Shown: piece after piece, positions 33,418 to 42,438 of the stretch
How positions within the stretch are numbered: the first letter of the stretch is position 1
Layout: each line of letters begins with the position of its first letter
Assembly: GCA_964553925.1 (NCBI GenBank)
Contig: CAZKNR010000141.1
Location: 1-64,000, forward strand
DNA: 64,000 bases
Direction: 5' to 3'
From: DAISKN01 sp964553925
GTDB lineage: Bacteria > Acidobacteriota > Vicinamibacteria > Marinacidobacterales > SMYC01
The notes under the pieces: model-generated
Databases searched by the model: none
Told to the model about the DNA's origin: nothing
What the model saw: only the letters and a program-made list of their open reading frames with translations
Translations under genes and position numbers: made by a program

Positions 33418-34898
33418 TGAACTATCCAATTCTGACGGTGACGACGTTCCTGCCCCTGGTGGGGGCGGCTCTCATCCTTCTCCTGGGGGACCGCCTGGCG
33501 CGTTGGATCGCGCTTGGGACGACGCTCCTCACCGTGGCCGTCTCCGCGCCGCTCTATCTGCTTTTCGACAAGACCTCGACCTCCCTCCAGTTCGTCGAAT
33601 CGGTGCCCTGGATTCGGTCCTGGAACGTGGCCTACGGGATGGGCGTCGACGGAATCAGCGTTCCGTTCATTTTTCTTTCCGTGGTGCTGAGCGTCTTGTG
33701 CGTGAGCGCGTCCTGGACGGCGGTCCAGACGCGAACGCGGGATTTCTACGCCGCGCTCCTCGTTTCCGAGACCGCGATGATCGGCCTCTTCGCCTCGACG
33801 AATCTCTTTCTCTTTTACATCTTCTGGGAGCTGATGATCGTCCCCATGTTCCTCCTCATCGGCGTCTGGGGGGGAACGAGCAGGGTCTACGCCGCGGTGA
33901 AGTTCCTGCTGTTCACGCTCGCGGGGAGCGTCCTCATGCTCGCCGGCATCATCGTTCTCCTGTACGCGGGCGGAACGCTGGACTTTCAAACACTCGCCGG
34001 GATGAGGCTCTCTGTCTCGGCGCAGAACTGGCTCTTCCTGGCGTTTCTCGCGGCGTTCGCGGTCAAAGTGCCCATGTTCCCGATCCACACCTGGCTTCCG
34101 GACGCGCACACCGAAGCCCCCACCGCGGGAAGCGTGATCCTGGCGGGAATTCTTCTGAAGATGGGCGCCTATGGCTTCTTGCGGATTTCGCTCCCACTCT
34201 TCCCGGACGCGCTCTCGCTCTTCGTCGGCCCGATGCTCGCTCTCTCGGCGGTGGCCATCGTGTACGGCGCCTACGTGACGCTCGCGCAGACCGACGTCAA
34301 GCGTCTCATCGCCTACTCGAGCGTGAGCCACATGGGCTTCGTGACCCTCGGACTCTTTTCTCTGAACCGCAGCGGAATCGAGGGAGCGATCCTGCAGATG
34401 GTGAACCACGGGATCCTCACCGGCGCGCTCTTCCTGTGCATCGGCATGATCTACGAGCGGACCCACACGCGGGAGATCGCGGCCTATGGGGGGCTCTTCA
34501 AGGCGGCGCCGATCTTCACCACGTTTCTCGCGTTCTTCTGTCTCGCCGCCATCGGGTTTCCCGGCCTGAACGCGTTCGTCGGAGAGTTCCTCATCATCAG
34601 TGGAGCCTTCACGAAATGGACGGGGCTCGGGGTGATGGCGGTCTGGGGAGTGGTCCTCGGCACCACCTACACCGTCTGGCTCTACTACCGGATCGCCCTC
34701 GGCGACTTGAACCCGGGACTGCGTGAGCTCCGTCTCGACATCAACGCGCGGGAAATCGCGACTCTCCTTCCGCTGGTGGTCATGGCGCTTGTCATCGGCC
34801 TCTACCCCGAGTCGGTCCTCGGCTTCATCCGGGCTCCGGTAGCTCAGCTCCTTTCGGCGATCACCACATCGCCCATCGAGCTCGCGGGGGGCATGTGA
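33417..34898 (+). CDS. nuoM: NADH-quinone oxidoreductase subunit M
   Basis: 493 residues, overlapping the upstream stop (TGATG) and the downstream start. Signatures are YGMGVDGISVPFIFLSVVLS, FYIFWELMIVPMFLLIGVWG (helix 5 Glu), AFAVKVPMFPIHTWLPDAHT (helix 7 Lys), SVILAGILLKMGAYGFLRIS (helix 8 Lys) and QTDVKRLIAYSSVSHMGFVT. All antiporter residues are retained, so it should translocate protons. Canonical NuoM in length and sequence. Confidence 0.95.
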   Translation: MNYPILTVTTFLPLVGAALILLLGDRLARWIALGTTLLTVAVSAPLYLLFDKTSTSLQFVESVPWIRSWNVAYGMGVDGISVPFIFLSVVLSVLCVSASWTAVQTRTRDFYAALLVSETAMIGLFASTNLFLFYIFWELMIVPMFLLIGVWGGTSRVYAAVKFLLFTLAGSVLMLAGIIVLLYAGGTLDFQTLAGMRLSVSAQNWLFLAFLAAFAVKVPMFPIHTWLPDAHTEAPTAGSVILAGILLKMGAYGFLRISLPLFPDALSLFVGPMLALSAVAIVYGAYVTLAQTDVKRLIAYSSVSHMGFVTLGLFSLNRSGIEGAILQMVNHGILTGALFLCIGMIYERTHTREIAAYGGLFKAAPIFTTFLAFFCLAAIGFPGLNAFVGEFLIISGAFTKWTGLGVMAVWGVVLGTTYTVWLYYRIALGDLNPGLRELRLDINAREIATLLPLVVMALVIGLYPESVLGFIRAPVAQLLSAITTSPIELAGGM

Positions 34899-36301
34899 CG
34901 GATCTGACTCTCCTCGTGCCGGAGATCGTACTCGTGGTGACGGCTCTCGTCCTCATCCTCATCGCCCGCCGCCTCGAGCGAGCGCGGACGGCAGCGACCT
35001 TCGTCGTCCTGGCGGCGATTGCCGCCATCGGCTCCGGCTGGGTGCTCTCCTCCGCGAGTCCCGATGTCGGCTTCGGTGGCACTCTCGCCGGAGACGGCTA
35101 CGCGCAATTTTTCGACGTCCTCTTCGCCGCGACCCTCGCCATCACCGCGCTTCTCTCCATCGGGCACGTCGACCGCGATCGGGTCCGGCCCGGCGAGTTC
35201 TACGCCCTGCTCCTCCTGGCGGCGACCGGCATGCTGCTTGCCGCCTCGGCCATGGACCTTTTGGTCCTCTACCTGGGGCTCGAGCTCATGACGCTCTGCT
35301 CCTACGTCCTCGTGGGGATCACGAGAGAGAAAACGGCCTCGATCGAGGGCGCGGTCAAGTACTTCCTTCTTGGCTCCTTCGCCTCGGCCCTCTTTCTCTA
35401 CGGCATCGGTCTTACCTACGGAGTCACCGGGGCCACGGGCTTCGCGTCGATCGCTTCGGCGGCAACGGAGCGGGGCCTTTCGGCAAATCCGCTCCTCCTC
35501 GCCGGCGTCGTCCTGGTGGTCGCGGGGCTCGCGTTCAAGATCGCGGCGGTGCCGTTTCACTCCTGGGCCCCGGACGCCTACCAGGGAGCCTCGGCTCCCG
35601 TCGGGGCGTTTCTGGCCGCGGGCTCCAAGGCCGCGGGTCTCGCGGCGCTGGTTCGAGTCTCTCTCGTGGCCTTCGCGCCCGAGCATCCCCTCTGGTCGAA
35701 CCTCCTGGTCGCGCTCGCGGCCCTCTCGATCGTCGTCGGGAGCCTTCTCGCGTTGTCCCAGACCAACATGAAGCGCCTCCTGGCCTACTCCTCGATCTCT
35801 CACGCGGGCTATGCGCTTCTGGGACTGATCCCCGGGACTCCGGGGGGCGCTTCCGCGACGATGACCTACGCCTTCGTCTACGCCTTCATGACCCTCGGCG
35901 CCTTCGGTGTCGTCATCGCGCTCGACCAGCGCGGCGAGAATCTCCCGGGCTATCATGGTCTCGCGAAAACCAATCCGGGGACGGCGGCGCTCATGTTCCT
36001 CTTTTTGCTGTCCCTGACCGGAATCCCACCGACGGCGGGGTTTGTTGCGAAGTTCGGGGTGATCCTGAGTGTCGTGGGAGCCGGTCACGTGGGGCTCGCG
36101 GTTCTCGCCGTGGTGTCGAGCGTCGTGTCCGCTTACTTTTACTTGCGGGTGGCGGTTTACATATATATGACGGAGCCGCAGGCAGCGGCGCCGGGACGTT
36201 TGCCTTCGACGGTTTTCGTAGCGCTTCTGCTCGCGGCGTTGGTTACTATTGTCGGGGGGGTCTTTCCGGACACCTTCGCCGTCTGGACGGTACCCCCGTA
36301 G
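34895..36301 (+). CDS. nuoN: NADH-quinone oxidoreductase subunit N
   Basis: 468 residues from a GTG overlapping the nuoM stop. It has YLGLELMTLCSYVLVGITRE (helix 5 Glu), GLAFKIAAVPFHSWAPDAYQ (helix 7 Lys), GAFLAAGSKAAGLAALVRVS (helix 8 Lys) and SQTNMKRLLAYSSISHAGYA. This is the antiporter-like subunit nearest to the quinone site, joined to NuoK. nuoA follows after 12 bp. Confidence 0.95.
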   Translation: MTDLTLLVPEIVLVVTALVLILIARRLERARTAATFVVLAAIAAIGSGWVLSSASPDVGFGGTLAGDGYAQFFDVLFAATLAITALLSIGHVDRDRVRPGEFYALLLLAATGMLLAASAMDLLVLYLGLELMTLCSYVLVGITREKTASIEGAVKYFLLGSFASALFLYGIGLTYGVTGATGFASIASAATERGLSANPLLLAGVVLVVAGLAFKIAAVPFHSWAPDAYQGASAPVGAFLAAGSKAAGLAALVRVSLVAFAPEHPLWSNLLVALAALSIVVGSLLALSQTNMKRLLAYSSISHAGYALLGLIPGTPGGASATMTYAFVYAFMTLGAFGVVIALDQRGENLPGYHGLAKTNPGTAALMFLFLLSLTGIPPTAGFVAKFGVILSVVGAGHVGLAVLAVVSSVVSAYFYLRVAVYIYMTEPQAAAPGRLPSTVFVALLLAALVTIVGGVFPDTFAVWTVPP

Positions 36302-36313
36302 TTAGAGTGGACC

Positions 36314-36667
36314 ATGACCGAGTATCTTGGAATTCTCGTGTTCTTCGCGCTCGCGGGGACGCTCGCCGGCGGGTTCGTGCTGCTGGCCTCGATCCTCGGC
36401 CCGAAGAAGCCGTCGAAGGTGAAATCGGAGCCGTTCGAGTCGGGCGTGCCCACGTTCGGAATTCGGGCCGGCCACCTGTCGATCAAGTTCTACCTGACGG
36501 CGATTCTGTTCATCCTTTTCGACGTGGAGCTCGTTTTCCTCTACCCCTGGGCCGTCGTCTTCCGCGATCTGGGCGCGTGGGGCCTCACGGGGATGTCGAT
36601 CTTTCTGGGAATCCTGATGGTGGGATTCTTCTACGCCTGGGACAACGGCGCCCTCGATTGGAAGTGA
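36314..36667 (+). CDS. nuoA: NADH-quinone oxidoreductase subunit A
   Basis: 117 residues with three helices. The quinone-cavity loop KSEPFESGVPTFGIRAGHLS (about 37-56) contains the conserved E-S-G motif; IKFYLTAILFILFDVELVFL holds the acidic helix-2 residues (FDVE). A last helix is GMSIFLGILMVGFFYAWDNG. The fact that A follows N, instead of starting the operon, shows that the J-K-antiporter-M-N block has been moved ahead of A-B-C-D. Confidence 0.95.
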   Translation: MTEYLGILVFFALAGTLAGGFVLLASILGPKKPSKVKSEPFESGVPTFGIRAGHLSIKFYLTAILFILFDVELVFLYPWAVVFRDLGAWGLTGMSIFLGILMVGFFYAWDNGALDWK

Positions 36668-36668
36668 T

Positions 36669-37169
36669 ATGTCTGGTGAAGCAGGATTCTTGACGAGCCG
36701 GCTCGACGAAGCCATCGGCTGGGCCCGGAAGTTCTCGATCTTCCAGTATCCGTTCGTGACCGCCTGCTGCGGCATGGAGTACATGGCGACGGCCTGCTCG
36801 CATTACGACGTGGACCGCTTCGGCGCCGGGTTGCCGAGATTCTCCCCGCGCCAGGCGGACGTGCTCTTCGTGGTCGGCACGATCAGCCACAAGCTAGCGC
36901 CCGTTCTCCTGCGCATCTATGAGCAAATGGCCGAGCCCAAGTGGGTCGTGTCCTTCGGCGTCTGCACCTGCACGGGCGGCTTCTACGACAACTACGCGAC
37001 GGTCATGGGCATCGACACGATTATGCCGGTCGACGTCTACATCCCGGGCTGCCCACCGCGGCCGGAGTACGTCCTCGACGGCCTGCTGAAGCTACAGGCC
37101 AAGATCCAGAGCCAGCACAAGACCGGGGAGCGACCCGCTCCGGAACCGAGGCCGGAGTTCTCGGTATGA
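36669..37169 (+). CDS. nuoB: NADH-quinone oxidoreductase subunit B
   Basis: 166 residues. It binds the terminal cluster N2, and the ligands are visible: tandem cysteines in YPFVTACCGMEYMATA, a third in SFGVCTCTGGFYDNYATV and the fourth in VYIPGCPPRPEYVLDGLLKL. The strand segment FSPRQADVLFVVGTISHKLA is typical. The third ligand loop reads GVCTCTGG where many homologues have GSCANGGG or GACASSGG, a modest variation with an extra Cys. Starts 1 bp after the nuoA stop. Confidence 0.95.
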   Translation: MSGEAGFLTSRLDEAIGWARKFSIFQYPFVTACCGMEYMATACSHYDVDRFGAGLPRFSPRQADVLFVVGTISHKLAPVLLRIYEQMAEPKWVVSFGVCTCTGGFYDNYATVMGIDTIMPVDVYIPGCPPRPEYVLDGLLKLQAKIQSQHKTGERPAPEPRPEFSV

Positions 37170-37747
37170 ATGCGGAGTCCCTGATTCAGGCCGTCAAGGA
37201 TCGCTTCCCGAAGGCGGCCTTCGCCTCGCATGCGTATCGCGGCGATGCCACGGTCGTCGTCCACCGCGAGTCGCTCCTCGAGCTCGCGCGAACGCTCAAG
37301 GAAGATCCCGCCTTCCAGATGAATTTCCTGATGGACCTCACCGCCGTGGACTACTCCGCGTTCGGGACGAAGCCGGCTCCGGCGTTTTTCGCTTCGTCGG
37401 GAGTTGCGGTGCGCCCTTCGATTTCGATTCCCGACGTGGACCCCTGGCCGGGACCGCCCGGGTCCGCGCGCTTCGTCGTCGTATACCACTTCTTTTCTCT
37501 CGCGCTCAAGCACCGGCTGCGCGTCGAGGTTCCCCTGGAGGAGGAGGACGCGGAAGTGGACTCGCTCACTTCCCTCTGGGGGGGAGCCAACTGGCTCGAA
37601 CGCGAGGTGTGGGACATGTTCGGAATCCGTTTCCGCGGGCATCCGAACTTGAAACGGATCCTGATGTACGCCGAGTTCGAGGGCCATCCTCTGCGCAAGG
37701 ACTACCCGGTCAAGAAACGGCAGCCACTCATAGGACCGAACAACTAA
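37166..37747 (+). CDS. nuoC: NADH-quinone oxidoreductase subunit C
   Basis: 193 residues, ATG overlapping the nuoB stop. Conserved parts are FLMDLTAVDYSAFG, FVVVYHFFSLALKHRLRVEV, the interface motif WLEREVWDMFGIRFRGHPNL and RRILMYAEFEGHPLRKDYP-type KRILMYAEFEGHPLRKDYPV. Between VDYSAFG and the next strand lies an insertion of about 30 residues rich in Pro and Ala (positions 65-100), absent from most homologues. It is a separate gene from nuoD, not the NuoCD fusion of enterobacteria. Confidence 0.94.
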   Translation: MNAESLIQAVKDRFPKAAFASHAYRGDATVVVHRESLLELARTLKEDPAFQMNFLMDLTAVDYSAFGTKPAPAFFASSGVAVRPSISIPDVDPWPGPPGSARFVVVYHFFSLALKHRLRVEVPLEEEDAEVDSLTSLWGGANWLEREVWDMFGIRFRGHPNLKRILMYAEFEGHPLRKDYPVKKRQPLIGPNN

Positions 37748-37754
37748 GAGACTC

Positions 37755-39098
37755 ATGAGCGAGACACAGAACAAGCTCGAGACCCGCGAGATGCTTCTCA
37801 ACGTGGGGCCCGCCCACCCCGCGATGCACGGCATTATCCGCATCATCGCCAAGCTCGACGGCGAGCAGGTGAAGGACTGCGAGGTGGAGATCGGATACCT
37901 CCACCGCGGCTTCGAGAAGATGTCGGAGACGGTCGACTACAACGGCGTCATGCCCTACACCGACCGCCTCAACTACGTCTCCCCGCTCATCAACAACATG
38001 GGCTACTGCATGGCGGTCGAGAAGGCCCTCGGAATCACCGTTCCCGACCGCTGCCACTACATCCGGGTCATCATGTCCGAGATCTCCCGGATCACCGACC
38101 ATCTCACCTGCATCGGCGCCGGCGCCATGGAGCTCGGGGCGTTCACCGTGTTTCTCTACATGATCAAGGCCCGCGAGTTTCTGTGGGAGCTCGTCGAGAT
38201 GGTGACGGGGGCGCGGCTCACCGTTTCCTACTGCCGGGTCGGGGGCGTGAAGGGAGACCTGCCGGAGGGTTTCGAGGAGGGCTGCCAGAAGGCCCTCCAG
38301 GAGACGAGGACCGTTCTCAAGGAATGCGACATTCTCCTCACCCGCAACCGCATCTTCGTCGACCGCATGTCCGGGACAGGCAAGATCTCGACCGAGGACG
38401 CCATCTCCTACGGCATCACCGGGCCCTTCCTGCGTGGTTGCGGCACGGCCTACGACGTACGGAAGGACTGCCCGTACTCGGTCTACGATCGACTCGACTT
38501 CGACGTCCCTGTGGGAACCCGAGGGGACAACCTCGATCGGTACCTCGTCCGGATGGAGGAGATGCATCAGTCCATGCGGATGATCGAGCAGGCCCTGCGG
38601 GACATTCCGGACGGTCCCTTCCTTGCCCACCCCGAGACCGGCCGGGCAATCCCCGCGGCGGAGATGGTGGATGAGGCCAAGATGGGAAACATCGTACAAA
38701 TCGAAGGCGCGCGCGCGGTGGTCGATCCGACTCTCGACGGCGCCTCCGAGCAGGAGTACCCGGGGATCGCCGCCGGCGAAAAGCGGGTCTTCCTTCCTCC
38801 CAAGGAGGACACCTACGGGAATATCGAAGGGCTGATGAATCACTTCAAGCTCGTCATGTTCGGCCATGGCGTGCGGCCCCCGAAGGGGGAGGTGTACTTT
38901 CCGGTGGAAGGCGCGAACGGGGAGCTCGGTTTCTACGTCGTGAGCGATGGGACCAACAATCCCTACCGCGTCCGCGTCCGTCCGCCTTGCTTCGCCATCA
39001 TGTCGGCTCTGCCGAAGCTCATCATCGGAGACATGATGGCGGACGTGACCCCGACGTTCGGGTCCATCAACATGATTGGGGGCGAGCTCGACCGGTGA
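37755..39098 (+). CDS. nuoD: NADH-quinone oxidoreductase subunit D
   Basis: 447 residues. NuoD forms the quinone pocket with NuoB. Visible landmarks are NVGPAHPAMHGIIRIIAKLD (quinone loop with the His pair region), YLHRGFEKMSETVDYNGVMP, RLNYVSPLINNMGYCMAVEK and, near the end, RPPCFAIMSALPKLIIGDMM with TFGSINMIGGELDR. The C-terminal Arg is the usual terminus. The length is slightly above the common 400-420 owing to an inserted segment around residues 290-345. Confidence 0.95.
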   Translation: MSETQNKLETREMLLNVGPAHPAMHGIIRIIAKLDGEQVKDCEVEIGYLHRGFEKMSETVDYNGVMPYTDRLNYVSPLINNMGYCMAVEKALGITVPDRCHYIRVIMSEISRITDHLTCIGAGAMELGAFTVFLYMIKAREFLWELVEMVTGARLTVSYCRVGGVKGDLPEGFEEGCQKALQETRTVLKECDILLTRNRIFVDRMSGTGKISTEDAISYGITGPFLRGCGTAYDVRKDCPYSVYDRLDFDVPVGTRGDNLDRYLVRMEEMHQSMRMIEQALRDIPDGPFLAHPETGRAIPAAEMVDEAKMGNIVQIEGARAVVDPTLDGASEQEYPGIAAGEKRVFLPPKEDTYGNIEGLMNHFKLVMFGHGVRPPKGEVYFPVEGANGELGFYVVSDGTNNPYRVRVRPPCFAIMSALPKLIIGDMMADVTPTFGSINMIGGELDR

Positions 39099-40876
39099 AC
39101 CTCGAAGGTCTCGAACCGAAAGCCAAAGAAATCATTCAGCGCTACGACCAGCGACGGGCGGCGACGCTCCCTCTTCTGTGGCTCGTCCAGGAGAGATTTG
39201 GCCACATTTCGGAGGAGGCGGAGCGATGGGTGGGCGGCCTCGTGGGAACGACCGTCGCCCACGTGCGAGAGGTGGTTTCGTTCTACTCGATGTACCGCAC
39301 GGCGCCGGCCGGCCGGCGCGAGCTTCGGGTCTGCACGAGCCTTCCCTGCCTGCTGAGGGGAGCGAACGAGCTCCTTCACGAAATCGAGAAGCGGCTGAAA
39401 ATCCGCCCGGGGGAGACGACGCCGGACGGTGAGCTGACGCTCACGGAAGTCGAGTGCCTCTGTGCCTGCGAGATCGCGCCGATGGCGCAGCTCGACGAGC
39501 AGTTCGTCGGCCCTCTGGATGCCTCGGATAAAGGGACCCTCGACTCTCTCCTACGCGGCCAGACTCAGGAGCCCGAGCCCTTCATCACCACGGACGGGCC
39601 GATTCTCTCGACTCGCTTCAAGGACCCGGAGGGAACCTGGTTCGACGCGTACGTGAAGGGCGGAGGCTACGCCTCGGCCAGGAAGGCGCTCTCCATGACG
39701 CCGGCCGCGATCCTCGAGGAAGTCGGAAAGGCCAACCTCCGCGGCCTCGGCGGGGCGGGATTTCCGGCGGCGAGAAAGTGGTCCTTCATTCCAAAAGACA
39801 GTCCCAAGCCAAAGTATCTGGTGGTCAATGCCGACGAGGGCGAGCCCGGAACGTTCAAGGACCGGTACATCCTAGAGCGGGACCCGCACGCGCTTCTCGA
39901 AGGCATGATCGTCGCGGCCTACGCCATCGGAAGCCACAAGGCCTACGTCTACATCCGAGGCGAGTACTTCCGATCGGCGAAGCGGATGGGCCGCGCCGTC
40001 GAAGAGGCGTACGCCAACGGCTGGCTCGGAAAGAACATTCAGGGAAGCGGCTTCGACCTGGACGTCGTGATCCACCGCGGTGCGGGAGCCTACATCTGCG
40101 GCGAGGAGACGGCGCTCCTGAGCTCGCTCGAAGGGGGAAAGGGCTTTCCCAAGCTCAAGCCTCCCTTCCCCGCGATCTCGGGACTCTTCCAGTGCCCGAC
40201 GATCGTCAATAACGTCGAGACCCTGGCCTGTGTCCCCTACATCCTGAGACACGGCGCGGAAAAGTTCGCGGGCATCGGGACTCCCAAGCAGGGGGGAACG
40301 AGGCTCTTCTGCGTGAGCGGGCACGTGAACCGGCCCGGCGTCTACGAGGCTCCGGTCGGCGTCACCCTGCGAGAGCTCATCGAGAATCACGCTCAGGGAG
40401 TGCGCGGCGGCCGAAAGCTGAAGGCGGTGATCCCGGGCGGGATTTCCGCGAAGATCCTCACGGCGGAAGAAATCGACGTCCGCATGGATTTCGATTCCCT
40501 GATTGCCGCGGGCTCCATGGCCGGCTCCGGCGGCGTCATCGTAATGGATGACACGACCTGTATGGTCGACGCTCTCGAGTCCGCGTCCAAGTTCTTCGCC
40601 CACGAGTCCTGCGGCCAATGCTCTCCCTGCCGGGAGGGGACCGGGTGGATCCACCGCATCCTGCGGCGCGTCACCGGCGCCGGAGGCCAAAAGGGAAAGC
40701 CCCAGGATCTCGAGGATTTGCTGGCCATCGCCTCTGACATGGAGGGGAAAACGATCTGCGTCTTCGCCGACGCGGCGGCATGGCCCGTCCAGTCCTACAT
40801 CACGAAGTTCCGGGCAGAGTTCGAAGAGCACATCCGCACGGGCAAGTGCGTCCGGACGAGCGAGGCGTTCGCATGA
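39095..40876 (+). CDS. nuoEF: Fused NADH-quinone oxidoreductase subunits E and F
   Basis: 593 residues in one frame from a GTG overlapping the nuoD stop. Residues 1-150 are NuoE: thioredoxin-like fold with the [2Fe-2S] ligands C80-x4-C85 and C121-x3-C125 (with an extra Cys at 123). Residues 165-593 are NuoF: the NADH/FMN site GLGGAGFPAARKWSF (217-231) and NADEGEPGTFKDR (245-257), GAGAYICGEETALLSSLEGG, and the [4Fe-4S] N3 motif ESCGQCSPCREGTGW near residue 504. The linker of about 15 residues (GQTQEPEPFITTDG) shows no stop or frameshift. Most bacteria encode E and F separately. The fusion should fix their 1:1 ratio at the electron-entry end. Confidence 0.93.
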   Translation: MNLEGLEPKAKEIIQRYDQRRAATLPLLWLVQERFGHISEEAERWVGGLVGTTVAHVREVVSFYSMYRTAPAGRRELRVCTSLPCLLRGANELLHEIEKRLKIRPGETTPDGELTLTEVECLCACEIAPMAQLDEQFVGPLDASDKGTLDSLLRGQTQEPEPFITTDGPILSTRFKDPEGTWFDAYVKGGGYASARKALSMTPAAILEEVGKANLRGLGGAGFPAARKWSFIPKDSPKPKYLVVNADEGEPGTFKDRYILERDPHALLEGMIVAAYAIGSHKAYVYIRGEYFRSAKRMGRAVEEAYANGWLGKNIQGSGFDLDVVIHRGAGAYICGEETALLSSLEGGKGFPKLKPPFPAISGLFQCPTIVNNVETLACVPYILRHGAEKFAGIGTPKQGGTRLFCVSGHVNRPGVYEAPVGVTLRELIENHAQGVRGGRKLKAVIPGGISAKILTAEEIDVRMDFDSLIAAGSMAGSGGVIVMDDTTCMVDALESASKFFAHESCGQCSPCREGTGWIHRILRRVTGAGGQKGKPQDLEDLLAIASDMEGKTICVFADAAAWPVQSYITKFRAEFEEHIRTGKCVRTSEAFA

Positions 40877-42438
40877 TCAAGCTCCTGATCGACGGCCGGG
40901 AGGTCGAAAGCCCCGAGGGGTCGACGGTCATCCAGGCCGCGGAGACGCTCGGGATCTTCATCCCGCGCTACTGCTACCACCCGGGACTCTCCATCGCGGG
41001 TAACTGCCGCATTTGTCTCGTCGACGTCGAGAAGAATCCAAAGCTCCAGATCGCCTGCAACACGCCCGTAGCCGAAGGGATGGTGGTCAGAACCACGAAC
41101 GAGAAGGCCGAGGACGGAAGACGCGCGGTCCTGGAATTCCTTCTCGCGAACCATCCGCTCGACTGCCCCGTCTGCGATCAGTCGGGCGAGTGCGACCTCC
41201 AGAACTTCTACATGAACTTCGGGCTCTACGATCCGCGGTTCCGGGAGCAGAAGGTCAAGAAGAAAAAGGCCGTGGCCCTCGGCCCCCACGTAATGCTGGA
41301 CCAGGAGCGCTGCATCCTGTGCTCGCGCTGCGTGCGGTTCTCGGACGAGATCTCGAAGACCGGCGAGTTCGGCATCTTCAACCGGGGCGACCGGGCGGAG
41401 CTCGGGCTCTATCCCGGTGTCGTGCTCGACAACCCCTATTCGGGGAACGTCATCGACATCTGCCCCGTCGGGGCGCTCACCGAACGGGAGTTTCGCTTCA
41501 AGGCCAGGGTCTGGTACCTCTCGAGCGTGCCCTCCGTCTGTAATGGTTGCTCTACGGGCTGCAACATCGACGTCCACTTCGTCCTCGACCGGCCGCATCT
41601 CGGAGACGGCGCCCGCGTCCTGCGCCTGAAGCCGCGAACCAACGAGGACGTTAACGAGTGGTGGATGTGCGACGAGGGGCGTTTCGGCTTCCACTGGATC
41701 GACCGCGGACGACTGACGAAGGTTCAGAACCTGGGAGCGGATTCCACGTGGGACGAGGCGTTCTCCGCCATCGGGGCCTCGCTTTCGAAGCTCAGCAAGA
41801 TCGGAGTCATCGCTTCCTCGCAGCTCACGACGGAAGAGCTCTTCCTGATTCGTGAGATCTTCCAGAGCAAGCTGGGCGCCCGCGTCGCGGCCCCGGCGCT
41901 GAATCCAGCCGGCAAGGGTGACGACTTTCTGCTCGAGGCCGACCGGAATCCCAACACCCTGGGAGTGAAGCTTCTGGGACTTGCCAGCTCTGACGCGGCG
42001 AGTCTCGTCGCCGAAGCACTCGACGGAAGCCTCGAAGCCCTGTGGGTCTTCGGCCACGACCTGACGAAGATCGTCGATGCGAAGAAGCTCCAGGAGCTCT
42101 CTCAGAAGCTCCGTCTGTTCGTCTTCTCGGGCACGAACGAGAGTCCCACGGCGTCTTTCGCGCACTGGGTGCTCCCCACGGCCGCATACGTCGAGAAAGA
42201 CGGGACGTTCGTCAACAAGAAGGGCCGCGCGCAGCGGATCGGCCGTGCCTTCCCGCCCCTCCCGGACTCGCGGGAGGACTGGAACGTTCTTCTCGAGATC
42301 GCCCGGCGGGCGAATCATCCTCTCTCCTGGCGGAAACCGCAGGAGATCTTCCTCGGGCTCGCAAAGGCCGAAGGACCGTTCGCCGGCTTGAGCTACGAAG
42401 CGATTGGACCCCAGGGCGTCCAGTTGAAGATGCCCTAA
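40873..42438 (+). CDS. nuoG: NADH-quinone oxidoreductase subunit G (short form)
   Basis: 521 residues, ATG overlapping the nuoEF stop. The N-terminal cluster sites are complete: [2Fe-2S] N1b in RYCYHPGLSIAGNCRICLVD, N5 in HPLDCPVCDQSGECDLQNFY, N4 in RCILCSRCVRFSDEISKTGE, and a further four-Cys set in CNGCSTGCNIDV plus ICPVG and WWMCDEGRFG. After residue 270 the molybdopterin-oxidoreductase-like domain is cut down: it keeps FGHDLTKIVDAKKL and WVLPTAAYVEKDGTFVN but ends at 521, whereas many NuoG proteins exceed 650. Electron-transfer capacity looks intact. Confidence 0.93.
   Translation: MIKLLIDGREVESPEGSTVIQAAETLGIFIPRYCYHPGLSIAGNCRICLVDVEKNPKLQIACNTPVAEGMVVRTTNEKAEDGRRAVLEFLLANHPLDCPVCDQSGECDLQNFYMNFGLYDPRFREQKVKKKKAVALGPHVMLDQERCILCSRCVRFSDEISKTGEFGIFNRGDRAELGLYPGVVLDNPYSGNVIDICPVGALTEREFRFKARVWYLSSVPSVCNGCSTGCNIDVHFVLDRPHLGDGARVLRLKPRTNEDVNEWWMCDEGRFGFHWIDRGRLTKVQNLGADSTWDEAFSAIGASLSKLSKIGVIASSQLTTEELFLIREIFQSKLGARVAAPALNPAGKGDDFLLEADRNPNTLGVKLLGLASSDAASLVAEALDGSLEALWVFGHDLTKIVDAKKLQELSQKLRLFVFSGTNESPTASFAHWVLPTAAYVEKDGTFVNKKGRAQRIGRAFPPLPDSREDWNVLLEIARRANHPLSWRKPQEIFLGLAKAEGPFAGLSYEAIGPQGVQLKMP

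Noticed and set aside
37166..39098. NuoC-NuoD fusion
   Set aside because: Stop codon and 7-bp gap separate the two frames; they are distinct genes.
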